Part shown: positions 1 through 5,514 of the stretch, piece after piece
How the letters are laid out: the number at the start of each line of letters is the position of its first letter
How positions within the stretch are numbered: the stretch's first letter is position 1
Assembly (NCBI GenBank): GCA_023262645.1
Contig: JALRAA010000124.1
Location: 1 to 5,514, forward strand
DNA: 5,514 nt
Direction: 5' to 3'
From: Burkholderiaceae bacterium
Lineage (GTDB): Bacteria > Pseudomonadota > Gammaproteobacteria > Burkholderiales > Burkholderiaceae_C
Position numbers and translations under genes: made by a program
The notes under the pieces: generated by a model
The model's database searches: none
The model's input: the letters and a program-made list of their open reading frames with translations, nothing else
Told to the model about the DNA's origin: nothing

Positions 1-1
1 C

Positions 2-442
2 TTGTCTGTGGAAGACCCGTTTGCCGAAGATGACACGGCAGGTATGCGAGCGTTCACTGATCAATTGGGACACCGCCTACAGGTGATTGGCGACGATTAC
101 CTCGTTACCCGCGTGGATTTGATTGAGGCCGCTGCTCGCGATGTCGCTTGCAACGCAGTGCTGCTCAAACCCAACCAAGTCGGCACATTGAGCGAAACCC
201 GACAAGCCATGTTGACCGCCCGCCAGCACGGTTTTGGCATGGTGGTGTCAGCCCGCTCCGGGGAAACCGAGGACACCGCCATTTCGCACATCGCCACGGG
301 GTGGAACACGGGGCAGCTCAAAGTCGGCTCGTTTGCCCGCTCAGAACGTATGGCCAAGTGGAATGAATGCCTGCGCATCGAAGAATCGTTGGGTAAAAAC
401 ACATCTTATGCGGGTAAATACGGACTGAAATTAGCACTCTAG
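2..442 (+). CDS. Enolase-family protein, C-terminal part (5' end outside window), catalytic His replaced by Ala
   Basis: This is the C-terminal ~146 residues of an enolase-superfamily protein; the frame is open to the left edge, so the TTG at position 2 is an internal Leu, not a start. Seen, in order: a VEDPF motif (metal-binding Glu, residue 4 of the fragment), GDD (metal-binding Asp, residues 30-32), LLKPNQVGTLSET (catalytic-base Lys, residue 56), SARSGETED (residues 83-91), TGQLKVGS (substrate Lys, residue 107) and the RSERMAK..ECLRIEESLG tail. In true enolases the fourth motif is SHRSGETED, and its His (His373 in yeast) is an active-site residue; here it is Ala (codon 251-253). Enolase interconverts 2-phosphoglycerate and phosphoenolpyruvate in the cytosol. 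I infer a paralogue that may have altered or lost this activity, with the housekeeping eno elsewhere. The gene lies directly upstream of rpoH on the same strand and its stop falls inside the CIRCE element. Family membership is very secure; function is not. Confidence 0.9.
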   Translation: MSVEDPFAEDDTAGMRAFTDQLGHRLQVIGDDYLVTRVDLIEAAARDVACNAVLLKPNQVGTLSETRQAMLTARQHGFGMVVSARSGETEDTAISHIATGWNTGQLKVGSFARSERMAKWNECLRIEESLGKNTSYAGKYGLKLAL

Positions 443-457
443 GCCGGAGAGTGCTAA
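431..457. promoter_or_regulatory. CIRCE operator (HrcA-binding inverted repeat) upstream of rpoH
   Basis: Left arm TTAGCACTC (431-439) and right arm GAGTGCTAA (449-457) form a perfect 9-bp inverted repeat with a 9-bp spacer. This is the exact CIRCE consensus, with no mismatch. CIRCE is the operator of the heat-shock repressor HrcA, normally found before groES/groEL and hrcA-dnaK operons. Here it ends 34 bp before the rpoH start. The left arm is also coding: the last codons of the enolase-like gene (Leu TTA, Ala GCA, Leu CTC) spell it, and the TAG stop (440-442) lies at the start of the spacer. The inferred role is repression of rpoH transcription by HrcA at normal temperature. Confidence 0.93.
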
Positions 458-460
458 TAT
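431..460 (+). promoter_or_regulatory. Possible rpoH promoter overlapping CIRCE
   Basis: TTAGCA (431-436) matches the -35 consensus TTGACA at four of six bases. TAATAT (455-460) matches the -10 consensus TATAAT at four of six, with an 18-bp spacing. If real, both hexamers lie in or against the CIRCE arms, so bound HrcA would block polymerase directly and transcription would begin near 467, giving a leader of about 25 nt. The match is weak. A promoter farther upstream inside the enolase-like gene, or read-through from that gene, is equally possible. Confidence 0.25.
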
Positions 461-464
461 TAGC
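453..464. repeat. 12-bp perfect palindrome sharing the CIRCE right arm
   Basis: GCTAATATTAGC is a perfect palindrome. Its left half (GCTAA, 453-457) is the end of the CIRCE right arm, and its right half (TTAGC, 460-464) repeats the first five bases of the CIRCE left arm. The site therefore carries three TTAGC/GCTAA units, and the middle one can pair with either neighbour. It may be an extra HrcA contact or may simply be an AT-rich -10 region; no function is established. Confidence 0.45.
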
Positions 465-479
465 TGGTCGTTAACCGAC

Positions 480-486
480 AGGAGGA
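480..486 (+). promoter_or_regulatory. Strong Shine-Dalgarno sequence of rpoH
   Basis: AGGAGGA, six bases from the end of GGAGG to the ATG at 492, is close to a full anti-16S match. It fixes the rpoH start. A short inverted repeat GTCG-TTAAC-CGAC lies directly upstream (467-479) but leaves the ribosome site itself unpaired. Confidence 0.85.
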
Positions 487-491
487 TTTTC

Positions 492-1436
492 ATGACAGCT
501 TTGACACTTCCCGGTACCGGCGCCAGTCAACTGGCGGTCAACCCTTGGGCCGTGCTACCGCCTTTGGGAAATCTGGACGCGTACATTTCGGCCGTCAACC
601 GTTTGCCCATGTTGACGCTCGAGCAGGAACAAGAATTTTCCAAAAAACTCAAAGAAAACAACGACTTAGAGGCAGCTGGCAAGTTGATCTTGTCGCACCT
701 GAGGTTGGTTGTATCGATCTCTCGCCAATATGCCGGCTACGGCTTGGCACATGCAGATTTGATCCAAGAAGGCAATGTGGGGCTGATGAAAGCGGTCAAG
801 CGGTTTGACCCAGACCACGGGGTTCGCCTTGTGAGCTATGCCATTCACTGGATCAAGGCAGAAATCCATGAATACATCATCAAAAACTGGCGCATGGTCA
901 AACTGGCCACGACCAAAGCACAACGCAAGTTGTTTTTCAATTTGCGCTCCAAAAAGCAAGGGTTCAGGGCTGATGTTGGTGAAGACCATGAAGCCAGTTC
1001 GCGCAACACACTGAGCGAAGCACAAATTGACAGCATTGCCAAAGACCTGAATGTCAAACGCGAAGAGGTCATCGAAATGGAAGCCCGCATGGCGGGCTCG
1101 GATGTCTTGCTAGACCCCGGTGCCAACGAAGACGGCGAGGAGGCTTTCGGCCCGATTTCCTATTTGTCCGATGTGCACCATGAACCGACCGCTGTGATCG
1201 AAGCGCACCAGCGCGACATCATGTCCACCGACGGCATCAGCCAAGCCTTGGCAGTGCTTGACGAGCGCAGTCGCCGTATCGTTGAAGAGCGGTGGTTGAA
1301 AGTCAACGATGACAACTCTGGCGGCATGACATTGCATGAATTGGCCGACGAATACGGTGTGAGCGCAGAACGTATCCGCCAAATTGAAGTGGCTGCCATG
1401 AAGAAGATGAAACTCGCGTTGCTGGAGTTTGCCTGA
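492..1436 (+). CDS. rpoH: RNA polymerase heat-shock sigma factor RpoH (sigma-32)
   Basis: This is the alternative sigma factor that directs core RNA polymerase to heat-shock promoters (chaperones, proteases). The 314-residue product is somewhat longer than the 284-residue E. coli protein, with extra acidic linkers near residues 160-175 and 205-225. Region 2 runs from about 65 to 137 (LRLVVSISRQYAGYGL, DLIQEGNVGLMKAVKRFDP, SYAIHWIKAEI). The RpoH box QRKLFFNLR at residues 144-152 is canonical and separates it from the housekeeping sigma factor and from RpoS. Region 4.2 is a helix-turn-helix at about 279-308 (MTLHELADEYGVSAERIRQIE) for -35 recognition. The ATG is set by an excellent Shine-Dalgarno sequence. 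The preceding gene ends 49 bp upstream on the same strand, with a perfect CIRCE in the gap, so control by HrcA is expected. Short hairpins in the first codons are listed separately. The gene converges on the cox-assembly operon. Identification is secure. Confidence 0.97.
   Translation: MTALTLPGTGASQLAVNPWAVLPPLGNLDAYISAVNRLPMLTLEQEQEFSKKLKENNDLEAAGKLILSHLRLVVSISRQYAGYGLAHADLIQEGNVGLMKAVKRFDPDHGVRLVSYAIHWIKAEIHEYIIKNWRMVKLATTKAQRKLFFNLRSKKQGFRADVGEDHEASSRNTLSEAQIDSIAKDLNVKREEVIEMEARMAGSDVLLDPGANEDGEEAFGPISYLSDVHHEPTAVIEAHQRDIMSTDGISQALAVLDERSRRIVEERWLKVNDDNSGGMTLHELADEYGVSAERIRQIEVAAMKKMKLALLEFA
511..536 (+). promoter_or_regulatory. Tandem inverted repeats in the first codons of rpoH (possible mRNA structure)
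   Basis: Two perfect GC-rich inverted repeats abut: CCGGTACCGG (511-520) and CGCCAG-TCAA-CTGGCG (521-536, 6-bp stem and 4-nt loop). They cover roughly codons 7-15. E. coli rpoH translation is known to be restrained by heat-labile mRNA structure involving early coding sequence. These repeats do not visibly pair with the Shine-Dalgarno or the start codon, so a comparable role here is only a possibility. Confidence 0.3.
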
Positions 1437-1453
1437 TTCGCACCCCGTCACGC

Positions 1454-1478
1454 TTGGCCACAAGCATTGCTGTGGCAA
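1454..1478. terminator. Weak candidate bidirectional terminator between convergent genes
   Basis: GCCAC/GTGGC (1457-1461 with 1472-1476) continues inward as AGC/GCT (1463-1465 with 1469-1471) around an ATT loop, with a bulged A at 1462. TT/AA (1454-1455 with 1477-1478) can extend the base past an unpaired G. The hairpin lies between the rpoH stop and the sco stop. Neither strand has a proper T tract after it, so it is not a textbook intrinsic terminator. It may end both transcripts weakly, or act as a 3' stabilising hairpin. Confidence 0.3.
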
Positions 1479-1489
1479 CCACGACTTTG

Positions 1490-2068
1490 TCAGTTCAATA
1501 ACTTCGCCATGTCTTGCGATAGCGCTTGCGGGCCCAAGCCATAACGTGCATACAAGCGCAATCTTCCTTGGGTGTCGTACACATAGGTTCCCGCGCTGTG
1601 GTCCATGGTGTAGTGACCAGCAGTCGCGGTTTCTACCTTCTTGTAGTAAATCTTGAATTGCTTTGCCAAGGCAGGCAACTGATCGAGTTGCGGAATCAAT
1701 GCAATGAACGATGGATCAAAGCCTGCCATGTATGCCTTGAGCAAATCGGGGGTATCGCGCTCAGGGTCTAAGGTGATGAAAACCGTCTGCAACATGTCGC
1801 CTTTGTCTGCGAGACTTTTTTTCACCTGCACCCATTCGCTCAAAGTGGTGGGACAAAAATCTGGGCATTGGGTGTAGCCAAAAAACACCACCACCACTTT
1901 GCCTTTGAAGTCGCTCAATTGGCGTCGTTGGCCAGAGGCATCGACCAAATCAAAACCTTGCGCATAGTTGGCACCCGTCAAATCAATCGACTTGAATTCA
2001 GACTGACTGGGAGAGCACGCACTGAGCGACAACACACCCACAAGCAACCATCCATAAAACAATTTCAT
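1490..2068 (-). CDS. sco: SCO1/SenC-family copper chaperone, lipoprotein (CuA assembly)
   Basis: SCO proteins have a thioredoxin fold, sit in the cytoplasmic membrane facing the periplasm, and deliver copper or electrons to the CuA site of cytochrome oxidase subunit II. Numbered from the ATG at 2068 (192 residues), the N-terminus is a lipoprotein signal ending in the lipobox LSAC, with Cys18 as the lipidation site. The copper motif TQCPDFCP supplies Cys68 and Cys72, the ITLDPERDTP segment follows, and MDHSAG supplies the third ligand, His157. All three ligands are present, so a functional chaperone is likely. I chose ATG 2068 over a TTG two codons upstream because its ATG overlaps the ctaB stop as ATGA and GGGAAG lies just upstream. 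It is the last gene of the minus-strand operon, facing rpoH. Confidence 0.94.
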   Translation of the reverse strand: MKLFYGWLLVGVLSLSACSPSQSEFKSIDLTGANYAQGFDLVDASGQRRQLSDFKGKVVVVFFGYTQCPDFCPTTLSEWVQVKKSLADKGDMLQTVFITLDPERDTPDLLKAYMAGFDPSFIALIPQLDQLPALAKQFKIYYKKVETATAGHYTMDHSAGTYVYDTQGRLRLYARYGLGPQALSQDMAKLLN

Positions 2069-2970
2069 CGCCAACTTCCCGGTAAATAATGGTCAATCAA
2101 AAACGCGGCGAACAACAGGCTCAGGTGAATCAGCGAAAACCGAAACGTCTTGCGTGCCAAGTCGTCTGAATACTGTCGCCACAAGGACCATCCGTAAGCA
2201 CAAAACATGATGCTCAAAATCAAGGCACTGACCAAATAAAAATAGCCGCTCATGCGGTAGATAAACGGCATCAAACACGCTGCCATCAAAACGATGGTGT
2301 AGAGCAAAATTTGCAAGCGTGTGAATTCGTTGCCATGCGTGACGGGTAGCATCGGCAAGCCAGACTTGCGGTAGTCCTCAACCCTGTAAAGCGCCAAAGC
2401 CCAAAAATGGGGCGGGGTCCATAAAAATATGATCAAGAACAAGATCAATGCCTCGGGGCCTACTTCGCCCGTCATCGCCGCCCAACCCAACACCGGTGGC
2501 ATGGCCCCTGATGCGCCTCCAATGACAATGTTTTGCGGCGTCAAGGGTTTGAGGATCACGGTGTAGATGACGGCATAGCCCACGAAAGTGGCAAAGGTCA
2601 GCCACATGGTGAGCGGATTGACCCAAACATACAAAATCAGCGAGCCCAATGCACACAAGATCGCCGAAAACAACAAGGTATCGCGGTCGGTTAACTCGCC
2701 CTTGGCGGTGGGCCGCCAAGCGGTTCTTTTCATGCGGGCGTCAATCGCTTGCTCCACAATGCAATTGAAAGCTGCCGCCGCGCCGGACACCAACCAAATA
2801 CCCAAACAAGCAATCGCAGCAAGCTTGGTGTCTTGCAGGCTGGGAACGCCAGGCACTGCCAGCACCATGCCGATCAAGGCACAGAACACAATCAACTGAA
2901 TCACCCGTGGCTTTGTCAACGCATTGAATTGCTGCCATCGCACTGGCAAGTAAAGGGAAAGCGGTTTCAT
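2065..2970 (-). CDS. ctaB: Protoheme IX farnesyltransferase (heme O synthase)
   Basis: CtaB/CyoE is an integral-membrane UbiA-family prenyltransferase that adds a farnesyl group to heme B to make heme O, the substrate of CtaA. The 301-residue length is typical. The first Asp-rich motif is N69-x3-E73-x3-D77-x2-M80-x-R82-T83, followed by W-R-P at 85-87. LKPLTPQNIVIGGASGAMPP (about 140-159) is the family signature. FLWTPPHFWALA (182-193) and EDYRKSGLPMLPV (198-210) carry the second polar/Asp motif. Numerous hydrophobic helices span the protein. The ATG overlaps the ctaA stop as ATGA, and its own stop overlaps the sco ATG in the same way, suggesting translational coupling on both sides. The adjacent ctaA makes the pathway assignment firm. 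Confidence 0.96.
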   Translation of the reverse strand: MKPLSLYLPVRWQQFNALTKPRVIQLIVFCALIGMVLAVPGVPSLQDTKLAAIACLGIWLVSGAAAAFNCIVEQAIDARMKRTAWRPTAKGELTDRDTLLFSAILCALGSLILYVWVNPLTMWLTFATFVGYAVIYTVILKPLTPQNIVIGGASGAMPPVLGWAAMTGEVGPEALILFLIIFLWTPPHFWALALYRVEDYRKSGLPMLPVTHGNEFTRLQILLYTIVLMAACLMPFIYRMSGYFYLVSALILSIMFCAYGWSLWRQYSDDLARKTFRFSLIHLSLLFAAFLIDHYLPGSWR

Positions 2971-4100
2971 AACATGTTTCTGTCAAATGTGGCCGCGATC
3001 TGATCGGCTTTTCGCGGCAGTGTGCTGGCCAATGTCCATGTCAACAATAACAGCAATGCAGCAGCAGACCCCGTGTGCATCAAAGCCGCCAACATCGGCC
3101 AACCCAACACGGCATTGGAAATACCCGTGATGAATTGCGACACCAACACAGCTATCAACAACCACCCCTGTGTACGCATCCCGTTGTTCATCCACGCTTT
3201 GGCTACCAACAGAATCAACAACGCAGGAATCACGGCATGCCAGCGGTGCACCATGTGGATGGCCGTCAGTGCCTGAAATGGCAAGGCTTGGCCCAAGGCA
3301 TCCTGTCCAAGCGGTCGCCAGAGTTCAAAGGCTTTGGCCATGTTCATGTCTGGCCACCAACTGTTTTGACACATAGGGTACGTGTCGCATGCCAATACGG
3401 CGTAGTTGCTGCTGACCCAAGCGCCCAAACCGGTTTGCATGAGCACGCTGATCCATGTCAACGCAGTGAGCCCATACACCCACACGGGTATGGGACGGGC
3501 AGCAGCCTCTTCAAACGCATGCCGCTGCCTGACAAGCTGCACCGTGAGCAACACCAACAACATCATGCCGCCCAACAAATGCAACGTAACGATCAGGGGA
3601 AACAATTTCATGGTGACTGTGAATGCGCCAAAAGCCCCTTGCACACACACCCAAAACAAGGTGAGTGATGGCCAGCCCCACAGACTGCGATCGTTGCGCC
3701 ATGAGAACACCGCCAGCGTCAAGATCAACACGCCGACCAACATGGCTAAATATCGGTGGATCATTTCAATCCAGGCCTTTTCAAAAGTCACTGGCCCAGT
3801 CGGCATGGCGGATTGCGCTTGTTCAATATGAACGCTGGCACCTATCGGGCTGGCATGTCCATAACACCCTGGCCAATCAGGACAGCCCAAACCTGAATCG
3901 GTCAAACGGGTGAACGCACCGAACAACACCAAGTCGAAGGTGAGAAACAACACCAACATGGTCAAGTGCCTGACGCGCACAGTCATTTGCGATTGGCGGT
4001 TTTTCAACCATACCCATGCCAAGGGGCCGACAGCCAACAGCAACGCCAACAACAGCAGTTGCACCAACGGGGCGATATTGAACAGCGCTACTTCATTCAT
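2967..4100 (-). CDS. ctaA: Heme A synthase (COX15/CtaA family)
   Basis: CtaA oxidises the heme O methyl group to a formyl group to give heme A for aa3-type oxidase; it is a multi-helix membrane protein with two heme sites. Numbered from the ATG at 4100 (377 residues), family signatures are GAFTRLTDSGLGCPDWPGCYG (61-81), EMIHRYLAMLVG (His115), TLHLLGG (His174), AIHMVHRWHAV (His285, also His282) and LMHTGSA (His342). The four spaced His residues fit the known heme ligands. Two Cys pairs, C73/C79 and C238/C244, are in extracytoplasmic loops, like the paired cysteines of Bacillus CtaA. The open frame extends nine codons farther to a TTG at 4127, inside the preceding gene. I prefer ATG 4100, 5 bp after that gene's stop, though its Shine-Dalgarno is poor, so the start is uncertain. 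The stop overlaps ctaB as ATGA. Confidence 0.95.
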   Translation of the reverse strand: MNEVALFNIAPLVQLLLLALLLAVGPLAWVWLKNRQSQMTVRVRHLTMLVLFLTFDLVLFGAFTRLTDSGLGCPDWPGCYGHASPIGASVHIEQAQSAMPTGPVTFEKAWIEMIHRYLAMLVGVLILTLAVFSWRNDRSLWGWPSLTLFWVCVQGAFGAFTVTMKLFPLIVTLHLLGGMMLLVLLTVQLVRQRHAFEEAAARPIPVWVYGLTALTWISVLMQTGLGAWVSSNYAVLACDTYPMCQNSWWPDMNMAKAFELWRPLGQDALGQALPFQALTAIHMVHRWHAVIPALLILLVAKAWMNNGMRTQGWLLIAVLVSQFITGISNAVLGWPMLAALMHTGSAAALLLLLTWTLASTLPRKADQIAATFDRNML

Positions 4101-4105
4101 AGATT

Positions 4106-4801
4106 TCAACGACCTGCTTTGTCCCAAGACACCGATGCACGCAATAAACGGTCCCAGTCACGCTTGAGCGACGAAGCCTGATCCATTTGCAAGCGCGCTG
4201 GAAAGCGCATCATCCAATTGCCGTGCGGATCGACCAAATACAAGTGTTCGTTCAACGCATGGCCTTCTTGCGGAGCCAACCATTTGGCAAGTTGATCGGG
4301 TGCCACACGCAACACCACCGCGTCTTTCAAACCCGCCTGTAATTCTGGGGCAACTGGGGCGTTGTCATTGATCAACCAAACCCAGTCAGTGCGATCAGCT
4401 TCGCGACCGAGAGATGCACGAATTTGCCTTTGCAATAACAAATTGCTTTGACACAAAGCGTCACACGCAGCAGATGAAACGCTGACAATGAGCCACTGTC
4501 CTTTCAAATCGGTCAATGCCGCTGTTGTACCGTCCAGCGTCTGTGTGGCAATGTCTGGCATGGCCTGAACAGGCTGAATCAAATCACCAAAATGACGCAA
4601 TGTCTGCGGGCGAATCACATAAAAGGTCAAGTAAGACGCAATCACCGGTGAAGCACACACCAACAACACCAAAATCATGCGCCAGCGTCCACCCCATGTG
4701 CGGCCGGCATCGTCTTGTGCCACAGCCAATGGATCGGGTAAATCGTAAACGGTCAACCCAAGCGCTTGCGACTGAGAATCTTCAACTGTTTTGTTTTGCA
4801 T
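4106..4801 (-). CDS. Membrane-anchored thioredoxin/SCO-like protein of the cox assembly operon
   Basis: This 231-residue protein is not one I can name with certainty. It has a polar N-terminal tail of ~40 residues, one membrane segment at about 42-63 (MILVLLVCASPVIASYLTFYVI), then a soluble domain presumably in the periplasm. The domain resembles SCO/thioredoxin: LTDLKGQWLIVSVSSAAC-like strand, Cys113-x3-Cys117 in AACDALCQ at the place of the SCO copper motif, and a late LYLVDPHGNWMMRFP strand (187-201). The SCO His ligand is not at its expected place: aligning on the YLVD strand puts Leu183 there, with His181 and His186 nearby. Copper binding or thiol-disulfide exchange on CuA cysteines are plausible roles, inferred from motif and context. 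The ATG (4801) lies 20 bp inside the SURF1 3' end. Proteins in this operon slot are usually annotated as hypothetical transmembrane proteins. Confidence 0.85.
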   Translation of the reverse strand: MQNKTVEDSQSQALGLTVYDLPDPLAVAQDDAGRTWGGRWRMILVLLVCASPVIASYLTFYVIRPQTLRHFGDLIQPVQAMPDIATQTLDGTTAALTDLKGQWLIVSVSSAACDALCQSNLLLQRQIRASLGREADRTDWVWLINDNAPVAPELQAGLKDAVVLRVAPDQLAKWLAPQEGHALNEHLYLVDPHGNWMMRFPARLQMDQASSLKRDWDRLLRASVSWDKAGR

Positions 4802-5514
4802 GACGCCACGGCCCTATCCATTGAAACCACATATAAAGTGAAGCAATCAAACCACTTAATGCAAACCATTGAAAAGCATAGGCCTTGTTTTTGTCCGCGG
4901 TCAAAGAAATCACCGGCCAATCGCGAGACAAACCTTCTGAATCTGCGCCTGTTTGTACCACCACTGCACTGACCTTCTGTGTGACCAAGGCTTGCATGGT
5001 TTGCATGTCCAAATTAGAGCGTATCTGCAATTGTCCGACTGCCGCGCTACCTGTTGCAAAAGCCTTTAATTCGGTCATGTGTGACAGGCCCGGTGAAATG
5101 CGGCCTTCCAACCGAACCGACTGGGTGGGTGTTTCCACAGGGGCAGCTTTGGTGGCGTCAATCGGGTCTCTGGCCACCCAACCGCGCTGTACCCACACCA
5201 CCTGCCCGTCTGCCCATTGGAATGGCGTCATCACCCAAAACCCTGGTCGTCCTTTGTGGCTGCGGTTATCCAAATACACCGTTTTGTCTGGCAGCCAGTG
5301 GCCGATAAGTTCTACTTTCCGGTGCGAGAGCCGCCATTGCTCTGGGTTGCTGACCAAAGTGAGGGCGTCCAGCGCGGGCAACTGCATGTGTGTATCTAAT
5401 TGGCTTTGGTATTGAATTTTTTCTTCTGCACGGGACAACTGCCAAATACCCAGACGCAGGGTGACCGAAACGCCTGCTATGGCAGCCAGCATCACTATCA
5501 ACGAACGCCCTTTG
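4782..5514 (-). CDS. surf1: SURF1-family cytochrome oxidase assembly protein (N-terminus cut by window edge)
   Basis: SURF1 is a two-helix membrane protein that helps heme a insertion and assembly of oxidase subunit I. Numbered from a TTG at 5501, seen are an N-terminal membrane helix (about 1-18) running into GIWQLSRAEEK (18-28), the periplasmic core with VYLDNRSHKGRPGFWVMTPF (75-94) and VWVQRGWV (102-109), and a C-terminal helix (about 209-229) preceded by AYAFQW. The 239 residues visible are near full family length. The frame stays open to the right edge (Lys-Gly-Arg-Ser before the TTG), so the true start is probably just outside the window and the TTG is likely internal. The 3' end overlaps the next gene by 20 bp. 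It is the first visible gene of the minus-strand operon; the cox structural genes are expected beyond the edge. Confidence 0.93.
   Translation of the reverse strand, partial: KGRSLIVMLAAIAGVSVTLRLGIWQLSRAEEKIQYQSQLDTHMQLPALDALTLVSNPEQWRLSHRKVELIGHWLPDKTVYLDNRSHKGRPGFWVMTPFQWADGQVVWVQRGWVARDPIDATKAAPVETPTQSVRLEGRISPGLSHMTELKAFATGSAAVGQLQIRSNLDMQTMQALVTQKVSAVVVQTGADSEGLSRDWPVISLTADKNKAYAFQWFALSGLIASLYMWFQWIGPWRHAKQNS

Noticed and set aside
425..430. CTGAAA just before CIRCE as a sigma-32-type -35 (autoregulated rpoH)
   Set aside because: No CCCAT-like -10 at the expected 13-14 bp spacing; the sequence there is CCGGAGA.
501..506. TTGACA, a perfect -35 hexamer, inside the first codons of rpoH
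   Set aside because: No acceptable -10 hexamer lies 16-18 bp downstream, and the position inside the rpoH coding start makes a promoter pointless for that gene.
1429..1656. Plus-strand open frame crossing the rpoH/sco convergent junction
   Set aside because: It overlaps the rpoH stop and runs antisense into the conserved end of sco; the translated product resembles no family and has no good ribosome site.
3075..3668. Long plus-strand open frame (197 codons) opposite ctaA
   Set aside because: It is antisense to a clearly conserved heme A synthase, its product is rich in His/Gln/Pro with no recognisable domain, and it has no convincing ribosome site.
2967..4060. Many recurring CAACAACACCAA-like stretches that look like a low-complexity repeat
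   Set aside because: On the coding (minus) strand these are TTG/GTG codons for Leu and Val in membrane helices of CtaA; no fixed unit or period is seen.
4885..5415. Plus-strand 176-codon frame opposite SURF1
   Set aside because: The minus frame carries clear SURF1 motifs over the same span; the plus frame is a shadow with no domain.

Overview
The window looks like a betaproteobacterial chromosome segment, most likely Burkholderiales and possibly Comamonadaceae-like. The reasons are a heat-shock sigma factor of the roughly 310-residue kind with a classical RpoH box, a CIRCE operator coexisting with that sigma-32 system, and a minus-strand cluster in the order SURF1 - SCO-like protein - ctaA - ctaB - sco, which I know as the distal half of the aa3-type cytochrome c oxidase locus in that group. 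The lineage is inferred from gene content and protein style, not from a search.

Layout. Bases 2-442 (+) are the 3' end of an enolase-family gene; its 5' part lies outside the window. The catalytic His in the usual SHRSGE motif is Ala here. Its last three sense codons and stop codon run into an exact CIRCE element (431-457, arms TTAGCACTC and GAGTGCTAA, 9-bp spacer). This operator lies 34 bp before the start of rpoH (492-1436, +), which has a strong Shine-Dalgarno sequence. The configuration predicts that the HrcA repressor controls the sigma-32 gene. Several short inverted repeats, one sharing the CIRCE right arm and two in the first 15 codons of rpoH, could add RNA-level control.

rpoH converges on a minus-strand operon across a gap of about 53 bp that contains one imperfect hairpin. 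Read in its direction of transcription (high to low coordinates), the operon is SURF1 (4782 to beyond 5514), a membrane-anchored thioredoxin/SCO-like protein (4106-4801), heme A synthase ctaA (2967-4100), heme O synthase ctaB (2065-2970) and a SCO copper-chaperone lipoprotein (1490-2068). All junctions overlap or nearly so: 20 bp, a 5-bp gap, ATGA and ATGA. This suggests one translationally coupled transcript.

The operon encodes maturation of cytochrome c oxidase. CtaB converts heme B to heme O and CtaA converts heme O to heme A. SURF1 assists heme a insertion or subunit I assembly. SCO, and perhaps the SCO-like protein, handle copper or thiol redox for the CuA site. The structural cox genes are expected upstream, beyond the right edge. 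There are no tRNA or rRNA genes, mobile elements or CRISPR arrays, and no gene-free stretch over 300 bp. Most of the window is conventional. The parts most worth attention are the CIRCE/rpoH junction, the His-to-Ala enolase paralogue and the second SCO-like protein.
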